Assembly (NCBI GenBank): GCA_028288485.1 | Contig: JAQBNO010000110.1 | Location: 62,001 to 126,000 of the forward strand | Reading direction: 5' to 3' | DNA: 64,000 bases | Source of the DNA: Segetibacter sp. | GTDB taxonomy: Bacteria; Bacteroidota; Bacteroidia; Chitinophagales; Chitinophagaceae | Shown here: positions 25,834-34,624 of the stretch, piece after piece | How the letters are laid out: the number at the start of each line of letters is the position of its first letter | How positions within the stretch are numbered: the stretch's first letter is position 1 | The notes under the pieces: model-generated | What the model saw: only the letters and a program-made list of their open reading frames with translations | Database searches by the model: none | What the model was told of the DNA's origin: nothing | Position numbers and translations under genes: made by a program

Positions 25834-25948
25834 TTTTTTTGGGAGCCGGCATGGTACAAATATTAAACATCGTTGCCACGCTCGCTTGTACTGTAATGCC
25901 ATATTCAGAGTGGCGGTTTACCCTGAGCTTCCCAAGGATCGCAATCCT
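25834..25948 (+). repeat. Dispersed intergenic repeat, long copy
   Basis: TTTTTTTGGGAGCCGGC, then 16-17 nt, CATCGTTGCCACGCTCGCTT and GTACTG, then GTGGCGGTTTACCCTGAGC and GGATCGCAATCCT. All blocks are shared with the copy at 231-370, and the middle blocks with those at 46183 and 55052. Confidence 0.8.
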
Positions 25949-26113
25949 CAACTGAAGTTGTCTTACTCCACTGTTCGTTGAGCAATTGCTACCTGTAGGA
26001 GCAAGGTTTGTTATTTTTATTACTTTATCTCGGCTATACTATTATACTATTGCTGTTTCATAAACAAACCGTTCTATTACCTTTGAAGGAGTATTAAAAT
26101 CATAAAAGATATT

Positions 26114-26890
26114 ATGTACAAAACTCTCCTTACCTCCTTAGAAGAAAACATCTTTACTATTACCATCAACCGTCCTGAAAAATTAAATGCGATCAACCAG
26201 ACAGTAATGTCCGAATTAGATGCTGTAATGGATGAAGTTTATAATTCAAATGAAATACGATCAGTAATTATTACCGGTGCAGGAACAAAGTCTTTTGTAG
26301 CCGGTGCCGATATCGGCGAATTTTTAGGTTTAACTATAGACGAAGGAAGAAAGCTTGCACAAAAGGGCCAGGATGTATTTCTTAAAATAGAAAAAAGCCC
26401 GAAACCCGTTGTTGCAGCAGTGAATGGTTTTGCATTGGGCGGCGGGCATGAATTGGCGATGTCGTGCCATTTCAGGATAGCAAGTGACAATGCTAAATTT
26501 GGTCAGCCTGAAGTTAACCTTGGCCTTATTCCCGGCTATGGCGGCACGCAACGGCTGGTTCAGTTAATTGGAAAAGGACGGGCCATCGAAATGATGATCA
26601 GCGGAAATATGATTGACGCAAATACTGCCTTACAATTTGGTTTGGTCAATTATGTAGTGCCGCAAGTAGAATTAATGAATAAAACGAGGTCAGTTTTATC
26701 AATAGTAAACTCAAAAGGCCCGCTGGCAGTGGCCAAATGTATTGAAGCAGCGAACGCGGTTTTCGATGAAACAAAAAATGGGTATGAGGTAGAGATGAAT
26801 GGTTTTGGAAACTGTTTCGGGACCCAGGATATGAAGGAAGGAGCAACTGCTTTCCTGCAAAAAAGGAAAGCAGTATTTATTGGAAAATGA
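26114..26890 (+). CDS. Enoyl-CoA hydratase/isomerase family protein
   Basis: A 258-residue crotonase-fold enzyme that adds water to enoyl-CoA or isomerises it in fatty-acid degradation. The CoA-binding and oxyanion loops are SFVAGADIGEF (about 57-67) and GFALGGGHELAM (about 99-110). The two glutamates that act as acid/base in hydratases are both present, in GGGHELAM and FGQPEVNLGLIPGYGGTQRL. The length equals the short single-domain family. No other beta-oxidation gene lies nearby, so the exact chain length or substrate is not known. It is a single-gene unit with wide gaps on both sides. Confidence 0.92.
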   Translation: MYKTLLTSLEENIFTITINRPEKLNAINQTVMSELDAVMDEVYNSNEIRSVIITGAGTKSFVAGADIGEFLGLTIDEGRKLAQKGQDVFLKIEKSPKPVVAAVNGFALGGGHELAMSCHFRIASDNAKFGQPEVNLGLIPGYGGTQRLVQLIGKGRAIEMMISGNMIDANTALQFGLVNYVVPQVELMNKTRSVLSIVNSKGPLAVAKCIEAANAVFDETKNGYEVEMNGFGNCFGTQDMKEGATAFLQKRKAVFIGK

Positions 26891-27258
26891 CGAAGAATTC
26901 GACCAGGAATTACTACAGGCCAAAGTTAGAAACTTATAGAATTTCAAATATTTTACTATTCCCAACACACTCAAACTCAATCGCCTTCTATACAATTATT
27001 AATAAATCGACACCATAATTACAACTTCAAATTCGCTTATTACTAAATACCGAAGAAAGGCTATATAATAGTTATTATAAAAAATGGTTAGTTGTTAGAT
27101 GGTTAATACTAAGTTATTGTATATTGCGCCCCGGTAATAAACAAAGAGAGAACAGGGACCCGTTCGGCTACACTTTACGGTTTAGAAATAAAAGTCGAGT
27201 ATTTCCTTGCTTATTTACCAAAAATTATATTTTTGCATCCGTAACTAAACTTAATAAA
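26891..27258. other. AT-rich intergenic region upstream of acpP
   Basis: Nothing gene-like was found. The last 55 bp contain the acpP promoter. Upstream frames that extend the acyl carrier protein at its N-terminus were rejected. Confidence 0.5.
27207..27235 (+). promoter_or_regulatory. acpP promoter
   Basis: TTG at 27207-27209 and TATTTTTG at 27228-27235, 18 bp apart, fit the Bacteroidota -33/-7 pattern. The predicted leader is about 17-20 nt. Confidence 0.6.
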
Positions 27259-27495
27259 ATGTCAGACATCGCAACAAGAGTTAAAAAAATCATTGTTGAC
27301 AAACTTGGTGTAGATGAAGCAGAAGTAACCACTGAAGCTTCTTTTACCAATGACCTGGGCGCCGACTCTTTGGACACCGTGGAATTGATAATGGAATTTG
27401 AAAAAGAATTTAATATCTCTATTCCGGATGAGCAGGCTGAAACAATTACAACAGTAGGTCAGGCTGTTGCGTACCTGGAAGAGCACGCTAAATAA
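27259..27495 (+). CDS. acpP: Acyl carrier protein
   Basis: A 78-residue acidic helical protein that carries growing fatty acyl chains on a phosphopantetheine arm. The attachment site is Ser37 in [11 protein letters not shown]. Helix III/IV residues ([20 protein letters not shown]) are typical. The ATG at 27259 fits both the family length and the promoter 24 nt upstream. It is followed by fabF and rnc, the usual order in Bacteroidota. A stem-loop at 27531-27568 separates it from fabF and may allow higher acpP than fabF expression. Confidence 0.97.
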   Translation: MSDIATRVKKIIVDKLGVDEAEVTTEASFTNDLGADSLDTVELIMEFEKEFNISIPDEQAETITTVGQAVAYLEEHAK

Positions 27496-27530
27496 TTGGC
27501 ATTATCTCCTCTTATTGGCAATAATTTATT

Positions 27531-27568
27531 AATCCGCCTTACAATGCATTTGCGGTTGTAGGCGGATT
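27531..27568 (+). promoter_or_regulatory. Stem-loop between acpP and fabF
   Basis: AATCCGCCT-T-ACAA pairs with TTGTAGGCGGATT across an 11-nt loop, with one bulged T, giving a 13-bp stem. No T-run follows, so it may be an RNA-processing or stabilising element rather than a full terminator. Confidence 0.5.
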
Positions 27569-27596
27569 TATCACTTTAAATTTACGGGCAATCATT

Positions 27597-28850
27597 ATGC
27601 AATTGAAAAGAGTTGTAGTAACTGGCATTGGAGCCTTAACTCCGTTAGGGAATAATCTTAAGGATTATTGGAACGGATTAATAAACGGCGTTTCCGGTGC
27701 CAACCTAATAACCCAATTTGATGCATCAAAATTCAAAACCCGGTTTGCCTGCGAGGTTAAAGATTTTGAACCTACAAATTATTTAGAAAGGAAAGAGGCG
27801 CGTAAAATTGATCGTTTTTCTCAATTCGCCATTGTTGCAAGCGACGAAGCTGTCTTAGACGCAAAGCTTAATAAAGATTCAGTAAATCCAGACAGGGTCG
27901 GTGTAATCTTCGGAAGCGGCATCGGTGGTATTACCACATTCCAGGACGAAGTTTTAGAATTTGGCAGAGGAGATGGAACACCACGTTTTAATCCCTTCTT
28001 CATACCTAAAATGATCCTGGATATTGCTGCTGGTCAAATCTCCATGCGTCACGGCTTTCGTGGTCCTAACTTCGCCGTCGTAAGTGCCTGCGCTTCTTCA
28101 ACCAATGCCATCATTGATGCATTCAATTACATCCGCCTGGGCAAATCCGACATTATTATCACAGGTGGCAGCGAAAGTGTTGTATGCGAAGCAGGCGTTG
28201 GTGGATTTAACGCCATGAAAGCACTTAGCGAACGAAATGATGAGTTTAGGACTGCCAGTCGTCCATACGATAAAGACCGTGATGGTTTTGTTATGGGTGA
28301 GGGTGCAGGTGTGATCGTACTGGAAGAACTGGAACATGCTTTGGCTCGTGGCGCTCACATTTATTGCGAGATTGCAGGTGGCGGTGCTACTGCCGATGCA
28401 CACCATATTACTGCCCCACATCCGGAAGGATTAGGCGCAAAAAATGTAATGCTTTCAGCGCTCGAAGATGCAGGCATGAAACCCGAAGAAATTGATTACA
28501 TCAATACCCACGGCACTTCAACACCCTTGGGTGATGGCGCTGAATTAAAGGCAATAACTCATGTTTTTGGTGAACACGCTTATAACCTAAACATCAGTTC
28601 TACCAAGAGTATGACCGGACACTGTCTTGGTGCGGCTGGTGCAATTGAGGCTATAGCCTGCATAATGAGTATAGAACATGGTATTGTTCCACCTACAATC
28701 AACCATTTTACCGATGATCCCGAACTTGATCCACACCTGAATTTTACTTTTAACACAGCACAGGAACGTACAGTAAACGCTGCATTAAGCAATACATTTG
28801 GATTTGGCGGTCATAATGCTGCTGTGATAGTAAAAAAATATGTAGCTTAA
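27597..28850 (+). CDS. fabF: Beta-ketoacyl-ACP synthase II
   Basis: A 417-residue condensing enzyme that extends acyl-ACP with malonyl-ACP. The catalytic Cys-His-His triad is complete: Cys165 in VSACASST, His305 in NTHGTSTPLGD and His342 in SMTGHCLGAAG. The N-terminal RVVVTGIGALTPLGN and the C-terminal SNTFGFGGHNA are diagnostic. It lies 101 bp after acpP and 4 bp before rnc, so it is co-transcribed with both. Confidence 0.97.
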   Translation: MQLKRVVVTGIGALTPLGNNLKDYWNGLINGVSGANLITQFDASKFKTRFACEVKDFEPTNYLERKEARKIDRFSQFAIVASDEAVLDAKLNKDSVNPDRVGVIFGSGIGGITTFQDEVLEFGRGDGTPRFNPFFIPKMILDIAAGQISMRHGFRGPNFAVVSACASSTNAIIDAFNYIRLGKSDIIITGGSESVVCEAGVGGFNAMKALSERNDEFRTASRPYDKDRDGFVMGEGAGVIVLEELEHALARGAHIYCEIAGGGATADAHHITAPHPEGLGAKNVMLSALEDAGMKPEEIDYINTHGTSTPLGDGAELKAITHVFGEHAYNLNISSTKSMTGHCLGAAGAIEAIACIMSIEHGIVPPTINHFTDDPELDPHLNFTFNTAQERTVNAALSNTFGFGGHNAAVIVKKYVA

Positions 28851-28854
28851 CATT

Positions 28855-29565
28855 GTGGAAATTCTCGACAGGTTCTTAGGACGCAAAAAAAATATTCATT
28901 CTTTACAGAAGCAATTGCAAAATGTTCTGGGCATTAAAACCCGGAACATCTCTTTGTATACCACCGCGTTGAGCCACCGCTCCGTAAAAGAAAATGCCGA
29001 CGAAAACAATGAGCGGCTCGAATACCTCGGTGATGCGATACTAAGCGCTATTGTTGCAGACTATCTTTTCAAAAAATACCCCTACAAAGGCGAAGGCTTT
29101 CTTACCGAAATGCGTAGCAAAATGGTAAACCGCCAGCAATTGAATGACCTCGCCATAAAAATCGGTTTGAAAAAGATTACCTTATATAATAAGATCGATG
29201 GTTCTCTTAAAGGAAGCCAGATCTTTGGTAATACACTTGAGGCGCTGGTTGGAGCGGTGTACCTGGACAAAGGTTATCGAAAAACGCAGAAATGGGTCAC
29301 AAAGCAAATGATCATTCCGCATTTATATGTCGATGATCTTGAACTGATCGATATCAATCTCAAGAACAGGCTGATTGGTTGGGCAAGCAAGAATGGCAAA
29401 GTTTTAGGATTTCAGACCGTTGAAGAAAAGCTGGAAAATAACAGGCGCGTATTTACTATAGCAGCTGTATTAGATGGCGTCCAGATTTCTATCGGTAAAG
29501 GCTATAATAAAAAAGATGCAAGCCAGATTGCTGCTCAACTCGCTATTGAAAAATTAGGTTTATAA
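28855..29565 (+). CDS. rnc: Ribonuclease III
   Basis: A 236-residue double-strand-specific RNase that processes rRNA precursors and structured mRNAs. The nuclease signature is NERLEYLGDAILSAIVADYLF (about 52-72), and the second acidic site is GNTLEALVGAVYLD (about 125-138). The C-terminal dsRNA-binding domain starts near residue 165 (NRLIGWASKNGK) and ends with KKDASQIAAQLAIEKL. It begins with GTG, 4 bp after the fabF stop, which indicates coupling. A terminator hairpin follows at 29574. Confidence 0.96.
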   Translation: MEILDRFLGRKKNIHSLQKQLQNVLGIKTRNISLYTTALSHRSVKENADENNERLEYLGDAILSAIVADYLFKKYPYKGEGFLTEMRSKMVNRQQLNDLAIKIGLKKITLYNKIDGSLKGSQIFGNTLEALVGAVYLDKGYRKTQKWVTKQMIIPHLYVDDLELIDINLKNRLIGWASKNGKVLGFQTVEEKLENNRRVFTIAAVLDGVQISIGKGYNKKDASQIAAQLAIEKLGL

Positions 29566-29573
29566 GTATCGTG

Positions 29574-29599
29574 TACCTCATTTTTTTGAGGTTTCTTTT
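29574..29599 (+). terminator. rnc terminator
   Basis: ACCTCA / TGAGGT form a 6-bp stem around a T-rich loop, followed by TTCTTTT, 9 bp after the rnc stop. Confidence 0.6.
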
Positions 29600-29630
29600 G
29601 TACCAGCCTTTATAACTCCTTTCAACAGCC

Positions 29631-29650
29631 GTTGCGTCGCACTCTTATAC
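29631..29650 (+). repeat. Dispersed intergenic repeat core
   Basis: GTTGCGTCGCACTCTTATAC differs from the consensus by one base. Confidence 0.85.
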
Positions 29651-30040
29651 ATTTTCCATTGTATTCATCGTTTAATTCTTATAAACGATCTGTAAATCGC
29701 TCCTTTGTAAACATCGGGCAATGGCATTGTACGTCTTCAGTACATCAAAAATCAACCGCCTAAAACTTCACCCTCAGCTTCGAGGAACCCGATGGCAAAG
29801 GAAATATAACAAACTGCTTTGTTTCCTTCCAGTTTTTCAGCCGAAATTTCATTAACCCTGCTTTAAGAAAACTTGTTGAATGAAAAGATCGAGTACAACG
29901 CAGTGACACCACCAAAAGAGATTCATCCGGACAACCGGCGTTGCTAAAACAACAACAGACAGAACAACAAAAATCTCTAAAAAACTTGCTGACAAGAGTA
30001 AGGGACGGATTTGAGGGCGGATATAACAGGAATAAAAAAA

Positions 30041-30055
30041 CCTTCACAAGGAAGG
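30041..30055 (-). terminator. Terminator of the small secreted-protein gene
   Basis: On the minus strand, CCTTC-TTGTG-GAAGG is followed by TTTTTTTATT. It lies 25 bp after the stop of the gene ending at 30081. Confidence 0.6.
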
Positions 30056-30080
30056 CTAGATATAACAAGTTTCAGGTTAG

Positions 30081-30467
30081 TTATGATTTGTTAGAATGAT
30101 CAGGAACCCTTGATACAATATGTTGTTCTTTGGTATCGCCTTTTATTACCGGTTTATTCGAAACTATAATCTCGCCGTTTAATGTTTTTACAAAAACTTC
30201 TGATTTTATCGAGGAAGGCAAACTTAAATAGGCAGCTCCGTAATCGTTGGTAGAAATGATAGAAATTAAATTATATTCAGCGTCCATAATAACAACACTT
30301 GTTTTTTTGGGGAAATCACTTACCCAAATGCTGGTTTTACTTTCGTTGCTAACTACTGAAACCCTACTTCTTTGAATAGCATTTTGAGCAGAAGCAGTAG
30401 TATATAAACAGTTTATGACAGTGACCGAAAAAAGTATTTTTATAAATCTTGCAATACGTGTTTTCAT
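30081..30467 (-). CDS. Small secreted protein, unknown
   Basis: A 128-residue protein with a signal peptide at about 1-28 (MKTRIARFIKILFSVTVINC, cut after ASAQ). The mature ~100 residues are beta-rich and include TSIWVSDFPKKTSVVIMDAEYNLISII and EVFVKTLNGEIIVSNKPVIKG, which resemble a single Ig-like or sorting-domain-like beta sandwich. No family can be named. The start was moved 29 codons downstream so that the signal peptide is N-terminal. It has its own terminator. Confidence 0.7.
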   Translation of the reverse strand: MKTRIARFIKILFSVTVINCLYTTASAQNAIQRSRVSVVSNESKTSIWVSDFPKKTSVVIMDAEYNLISIISTNDYGAAYLSLPSSIKSEVFVKTLNGEIIVSNKPVIKGDTKEQHIVSRVPDHSNKS

Positions 30468-30731
30468 ACAATTGTAATTTGCACAGTTCCCGTTCTGCAA
30501 CGCGTATGCCAACTTGATATCCCCGGTTTTCTTTATGGTATTTATACTGTTCAAATTCTACTTATCTTAATATAACAATGTCTATCTGTTATTGCAAACG
30601 TATTTTGAACATATATAGTCAAGATAATAGCTTATATAGCTGCTTTTTAATCAGAAAAAGTTTGTTAAACAACCAACGGAAAGAAAAAAAAGAAGAAATA
30701 GGCGCAATTTTTATGGAAGCAATAGTAAAAA

Positions 30732-31142
30732 CTAAGTAATCGACTGGCAAAGTTCGATTAAAACACCGTTGGTTTCTTTTGGATGCAGAAAGCAAACAAG
30801 TTTATTGTCAGCCCCTACTTTGGGTATTTCATTTAACAAAGTAAACCCTTCACGTGTTAGTCGATCCATTTCCTCCACTATATTTTTAACCCCGAAGGCT
30901 ATGTGATGCATGCCCTCACCTTTTTTTTCTATGAATTTAGCAATGACCCCGTCGGGACCTAAACTTTCCAATAATTCTACTTTTGTTTCCCCACTTTGGA
31001 AAAATGCGGTTCGTACTTGTTCACTTTCCACTTCCTCTGTCTTATAACAATTGGTATTTAAAATCCTGGTAAACAGGGGAATTGAAGTTTCGAGACTTTT
31101 TACGGCTATTCCTATGTGTTCGACTTGCTTCATATTAAACAT
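30732..31142 (-). CDS. mce: Methylmalonyl-CoA epimerase
   Basis: A 136-residue vicinal-oxygen-chelate enzyme that interconverts (R)- and (S)-methylmalonyl-CoA so the B12 mutase can use it. The metal ligands appear in VEHIGIAV (N-terminal His), GMHHIAFGV (second His) and VLIELCQ (Glu); KVELLESLGPDG and LVCFLHPKETNGV are family blocks. A start three codons downstream (MKQVEHIG) is equally plausible. It pairs functionally with the cobalamin-binding protein at 21256, 9.5 kb away. It is divergent from iscS. Confidence 0.93.
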   Translation of the reverse strand: MFNMKQVEHIGIAVKSLETSIPLFTRILNTNCYKTEEVESEQVRTAFFQSGETKVELLESLGPDGVIAKFIEKKGEGMHHIAFGVKNIVEEMDRLTREGFTLLNEIPKVGADNKLVCFLHPKETNGVLIELCQSIT

Positions 31143-31229
31143 TTAGTTAAATTCATTGATTCCATTACGATTTGGGGAAAAAGCGCCGCCGCCCTAATTC
31201 TCAATACAAATTTATACGCGTTATTGTGT

Positions 31230-31237
31230 TACTTTTG
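31230..31237 (+). promoter_or_regulatory. iscS -7 promoter box
   Basis: TACTTTTG fits TAnnTTTG, 31 nt before the iscS ATG. Confidence 0.5.
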
Positions 31238-31268
31238 TATAAATTAGAATTGAAGAAAATAGAGTACT

Positions 31269-32486
31269 ATGTTGAAATTACCCGTTTATTTAGATAATAA
31301 TGCTACCACACCCTGCGATCCGAGAGTTGTAGAGGCGATGATTCCTTACTTTACTGAAAATTTTGGAAATGCTGCAAGCCGAAACCATCCCTTTGGGTGG
31401 GCTGCAGAAGAAGCGGTTGATTACGCGAGAGAACAAGTCGCAAAATTAGTAGGAGCTGATCCTAAAGAGATCATTTTCACCAGTGGAGCAACCGAAGCAG
31501 ATAACCTGGCTATCAAAGGTGTATTTGAAATGTACGCCAGCAAAGGAAATCATATCATTACTGCAACAACTGAACATAAAGCTGTATTAGATACCTGCAA
31601 ACATATCGAAAAGCTGGGCGGTGAGGTTACTTACCTGCAAGTTAAAGCCGATGGTTTAATTGACCTCGCTGAGCTTGAAGCTGCGATCAGGCCGACTACC
31701 ATATTGGTGTCGATTATGTATGGCAATAATGAAATAGGCGTTATACAGCCAATTCGCGAGATCAGCGCAATTGCAAAAAGACATGGGGTGTTATTCTTTA
31801 CCGATGCGGTTCAGGCTGTAGGTAAAATTCCTGTTGACGTTCAAAAGGATGGCATAGACCTGATGGCTTTTACTGCTCACAAAATGTACGGACCAAAAGG
31901 CATCGGTGCAATGTATGTTCGCCGTAAAAATCCTCGCGTAAAAGTTACAGCACAAATAGACGGTGGTGGACACGAAAGAGGAATGCGAAGCGGTACTTTG
32001 AATGTTCCCGGCATTGTAGGTTTTGGTAAAGCTGCAGAACTGGCACGCCTTGAGATGGACCAGGACGCAAGCCGACTCAGCAAGCTGAGAGATAAACTCG
32101 AAAGTGAGTTATGTCAAATCGAAGAAACGTATGTTAATGGAAACCGCGAGCACCGACTTCCACATGTAGCGAATATTTCGTTTAAACACGTTGAAGGTGA
32201 GGGTTTGCTAATGGGCTTTAATAAGAACATCGCGTTAAGTTCAGGTTCAGCTTGTACATCCGCTTCATTGGAACCAAGTTATGTATTAAAAGCTTTAGGT
32301 TTAGGAGATGATCTTGCACACAGTTCCCTGCGTTTTGGATTGGGACGGTTTACGACAGAAGAGCAAATAGATTATACAATTGAACACGTTAGAAATACCG
32401 TGCTGAAGTTGCGTGAAATGAGCCCTTTATGGGAAATGTATAAAGAAGGTATTGATCTGAATTCGATCGAGTGGGCGGCCCATTAA
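31269..32486 (+). CDS. iscS: Cysteine desulfurase
   Basis: A 405-residue PLP enzyme that removes sulfur from cysteine and passes it as persulfide to IscU for Fe-S cluster assembly. The N-terminus [16 protein letters not shown] is diagnostic. The PLP Lys205 lies in [10 protein letters not shown], and the persulfide Cys329 in [20 protein letters not shown], a long mobile loop typical of the IscS/NifS group I type. It heads the iscS-iscU-iscA operon. No IscR-type regulator is encoded beside it. Confidence 0.96.
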   Translation: MLKLPVYLDNNATTPCDPRVVEAMIPYFTENFGNAASRNHPFGWAAEEAVDYAREQVAKLVGADPKEIIFTSGATEADNLAIKGVFEMYASKGNHIITATTEHKAVLDTCKHIEKLGGEVTYLQVKADGLIDLAELEAAIRPTTILVSIMYGNNEIGVIQPIREISAIAKRHGVLFFTDAVQAVGKIPVDVQKDGIDLMAFTAHKMYGPKGIGAMYVRRKNPRVKVTAQIDGGGHERGMRSGTLNVPGIVGFGKAAELARLEMDQDASRLSKLRDKLESELCQIEETYVNGNREHRLPHVANISFKHVEGEGLLMGFNKNIALSSGSACTSASLEPSYVLKALGLGDDLAHSSLRFGLGRFTTEEQIDYTIEHVRNTVLKLREMSPLWEMYKEGIDLNSIEWAAH

Positions 32487-32603
32487 AAGGTATTGGTGAT
32501 TGAAATTTTGAAAATGAGTTTCATTAAGCCAATTCAAATAAAAATCATTTTCAAACTGTCTTCCGGACATTAAGTTTATTCAAAATAATTAAAATAAAAT
32601 ATC

Positions 32604-33023
32604 ATGGCATACTCAGATAAAGTGATCGATCATTACCAAAATCCTAAAAACGTTGGTACTTTAGATAAATCCAGCAAAAATGTAGGTACTGGTTTAGTAG
32701 GTGCACCTGAATGTGGCGACGTTATGCGTCTTCAAATTGAAGTGGACGATGAAACAGGCGTAATTAGAGATGCAAAATTTAAAACATTCGGTTGCGGTTC
32801 TGCAATTGCCTCGTCTTCACTTGCTACCGAATGGTTAAAAGGTAAAACTGTTGACCAGGCGCTAACAATTGATAATATGACAATTGTAGAAGAATTAAAT
32901 CTTCCTCCGGTAAAAATCCATTGTTCAGTTCTGGCTGAAGATGCGATTAAAGCTGCAATCAACGATTATCGGGTGAAGAATGGTCTTGAACAAATTAAGT
33001 TTGAAGAAAGTATAGTACACTAG
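32604..33023 (+). CDS. iscU: Fe-S cluster scaffold protein IscU
   Basis: A 139-residue scaffold on which [2Fe-2S] clusters are built. The three cluster cysteines are Cys37 (GAPECGD, with Asp39), Cys64 (TFGCGSA) and Cys107 (KIHCSVLAED). LPPVK at 100-104 is the site recognised by the HscA chaperone in other bacteria. It lies 117 bp after iscS and 83 bp before iscA. The length and residues match functional IscU. Confidence 0.97.
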   Translation: MAYSDKVIDHYQNPKNVGTLDKSSKNVGTGLVGAPECGDVMRLQIEVDDETGVIRDAKFKTFGCGSAIASSSLATEWLKGKTVDQALTIDNMTIVEELNLPPVKIHCSVLAEDAIKAAINDYRVKNGLEQIKFEESIVH

Positions 33024-33106
33024 AAGAGTAGCAGGATGTAAGTTTTTAGTATCAGGAAAAAATACCTGCTACTTGATACTGGTATCTTAATACTAAATTG
33101 GATTTT

Positions 33107-33436
33107 ATGATCTACGTAAGTGATAAGGCAAAAGTTAAGGTGGCCAACCTGATGAAAGATGCCGAAATTAAAGGAGATGATTTTTTTTTAAGGGTTTCTG
33201 TAGTTGGTGGAGGGTGTTCGGGCCTGAGTTATAAACTCGATTTCGATAACGAGAAAAAACCCATGGACCAGGAGTTTGAAGACAACGGAATAAAGGTAGT
33301 TACAGATTTAAAAAGCTTTCTTTACCTGGTAAATACTACCCTTGATTTTTCTGATGGATTGAATGGAAAAGGTTTTTATTTCAGTAATCCTAATGCAAGC
33401 AGAAGTTGCGGATGTGGTGAAAGCTTCGCAGTTTAA
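33107..33436 (+). CDS. iscA: A-type Fe-S carrier (IscA/ErpA-like)
   Basis: A 109-residue HesB/IscA-family protein that carries Fe-S clusters to target enzymes. The three conserved cysteines are Cys37 (GGGCSGLSY) and Cys101 and Cys103 in the C-terminal SCGCGESF. The ATG at 33107 was chosen over a TTG three codons upstream. It is the last gene of the isc operon, followed by a strong terminator. Whether it is IscA, ErpA or SufA by descent cannot be told here. Confidence 0.92.
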   Translation: MIYVSDKAKVKVANLMKDAEIKGDDFFLRVSVVGGGCSGLSYKLDFDNEKKPMDQEFEDNGIKVVTDLKSFLYLVNTTLDFSDGLNGKGFYFSNPNASRSCGCGESFAV

Positions 33437-33461
33437 CTGGAAAAAGTGTATATAATTTTTT

Positions 33462-33494
33462 AAAAAAACCGGTACTCAGTTGACCGGTTTTTTT
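33462..33494. terminator. isc operon terminator
   Basis: AAAAAAACCGGT / ACCGGTTTTTTT is a 12-bp symmetric stem with a 9-nt loop, and T- and A-runs make it work on both strands. Confidence 0.8.
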
Positions 33495-33600
33495 GTGCCC
33501 GTTTTACTACGCCATTGATAAACCTGGTCAAGACTTCAGTTTAATCTTTTAAAAGACTAGAGGAATCTTTTGGTAGCGGACAGTATTAAGTTGTATCAGC

Positions 33601-33632
33601 TCCGGTTCCCGCCGAGCTGCGACTCTTGTACT
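33601..33632 (+). repeat. Dispersed intergenic repeat, diverged copy
   Basis: GAGCTGCGACTCTTGTACT keeps the CTTGTAC end of the core. AGCTCCGGTT just before it is the reverse complement of the second block region. Confidence 0.55.
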
Positions 33633-33834
33633 TGTTGTCATTATTGCGGCTGAAAGACGAGGTTTAATATTCCTAAACAGAAGCTCAGTTCTTAGCAAGC
33701 GCCACAAAATAGTATAAACAGCCTCGGCGACTTGCTCGTAAGAAGTTGTTGTAAGAAAGAAGCTTATTCTTGAAGAAAGGCAACCGAATTATAGCATAAA
33801 GATAACTGAAGGCAAAAGGGGGGTTGCTAATACG

Positions 33835-33862
33835 AATAGACCCTGCCTGGGCAGGGTCTATT
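33835..33862. repeat. Perfect 13-bp palindromic hairpin
   Basis: AATAGACCCTGCC and GGCAGGGTCTATT are exact reverse complements with 2 nt between them. No T-run follows. It does not match the other repeat family. Confidence 0.7.
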
Positions 33863-34193
33863 GCAGTTTGGTTTTGAGTGTAAGCTAAGCGCTAAACGGT
33901 AGAAAATAAGGTAGTTTTGGTTGCGAAACAATAAAAACCGTAAAACTAAAAACTAAACTTTACTCAATTAAGACATCGGCAGTTTCACCAAAGCTGCTTG
34001 TTAAAAATTTTTTTTTAAAAAATCTCCACGCTTTTTTTCAGGCAGCTACCTTTAATATTGCTATAACTAAATTAATCAGGCACCTCCGTGTTTCCGGCAA
34101 ACACGGTGAAATCAAAAATGAGGTTTAGATCATTTAAACCAAAAACAATTTCAACCAAATAAATTCTATATTTTAGGCACTAATTTTAAACTT

Positions 34194-34415
34194 ATGGCAG
34201 CAACAAAAATTACAGTAAACAACAATGGTTCCCTTATAATAGAAGGTGATTTTGAAATTGTTGATAAAAACGGGAATAATTACGACCTCGGGGGAAGAGA
34301 CCGGGTGTCTATTTGCAGATGCGGTCTTTCTAAAAATAAGCCTTTTTGCGACGCTTCACACAAGGGGCATTTTGAACACGAAGCAATTGCTTTTGCTCTT
34401 CCTCCTAAAAAGTAA
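34194..34415 (+). CDS. CDGSH iron-sulfur domain protein
   Basis: A 73-residue protein with one CDGSH-type [2Fe-2S] site: Cys41, Cys43, Cys52 and His56 in ICRCGLSKNKPFCDASHKG. These small proteins transfer electrons or clusters; partners are unknown. An N-terminal beta segment (LIIEGDFEIVDKNG) is typical of bacterial CDGSH proteins. It lies 757 bp downstream of the isc operon, after a strong terminator, so it is separately transcribed. Confidence 0.94.
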   Translation: MAATKITVNNNGSLIIEGDFEIVDKNGNNYDLGGRDRVSICRCGLSKNKPFCDASHKGHFEHEAIAFALPPKK

Positions 34416-34421
34416 AAAAAG

Positions 34422-34448
34422 ATGGTTGCGGGTTAAGGCCGCAACCAT
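34422..34448. terminator. Hairpin after the CDGSH gene
   Basis: ATGGTTGCGG / CCGCAACCAT is a perfect 10-bp stem with a 7-nt loop, 6 bp after the stop, preceded by seven As. The downstream T-run is weak, so termination is inferred. Confidence 0.55.
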
Positions 34449-34624
34449 TTCAAAAGTTCCCGCGCTCACCTTTTCTAAAATCATCTTGTTGGAACAAGGC
34501 TTACTTTTTTCAGCAACCCTTGTTTTTTAATGACAATCAAAATTCAGAAGGTGGTAGTGCGTTAAAAGACGAAACACAAAGTGAGTGTAAATCGTAAAAA
34601 TCAACAACTATTTTAAAAAAATCT

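Larger units (their letters stand above)
29566..30080. other. Convergent intergenic region after rnc
   Basis: It contains the rnc terminator, a repeat core at 29631-29650 and a minus-strand terminator at 30041-30055. An open minus-strand frame at 29760-30068 has no domain and overlaps that terminator, so it was rejected. Confidence 0.55.
33437..34193. other. Intergenic region with terminator, repeat and hairpins
   Basis: It holds the isc terminator (33462-33494), a repeat copy (33601-33632), a 13-bp palindrome (33835-33862) and a CCGTGTTT / AAACACGG hairpin at 34086-34106. No coding sequence was recognised. A long poly-T/poly-A stretch near 34005 is notable. Confidence 0.55.

Noticed and set aside
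29760-30068. 102-residue minus-strand open frame after rnc
   Set aside because: It overlaps the terminator of the neighbouring gene, and its hydrophobic, Cys-rich text matches nothing.
34246-34530. Frame overlapping the CDGSH gene
   Set aside because: It is in a different frame from a gene with an unambiguous Fe-S motif and crosses its terminator hairpin.
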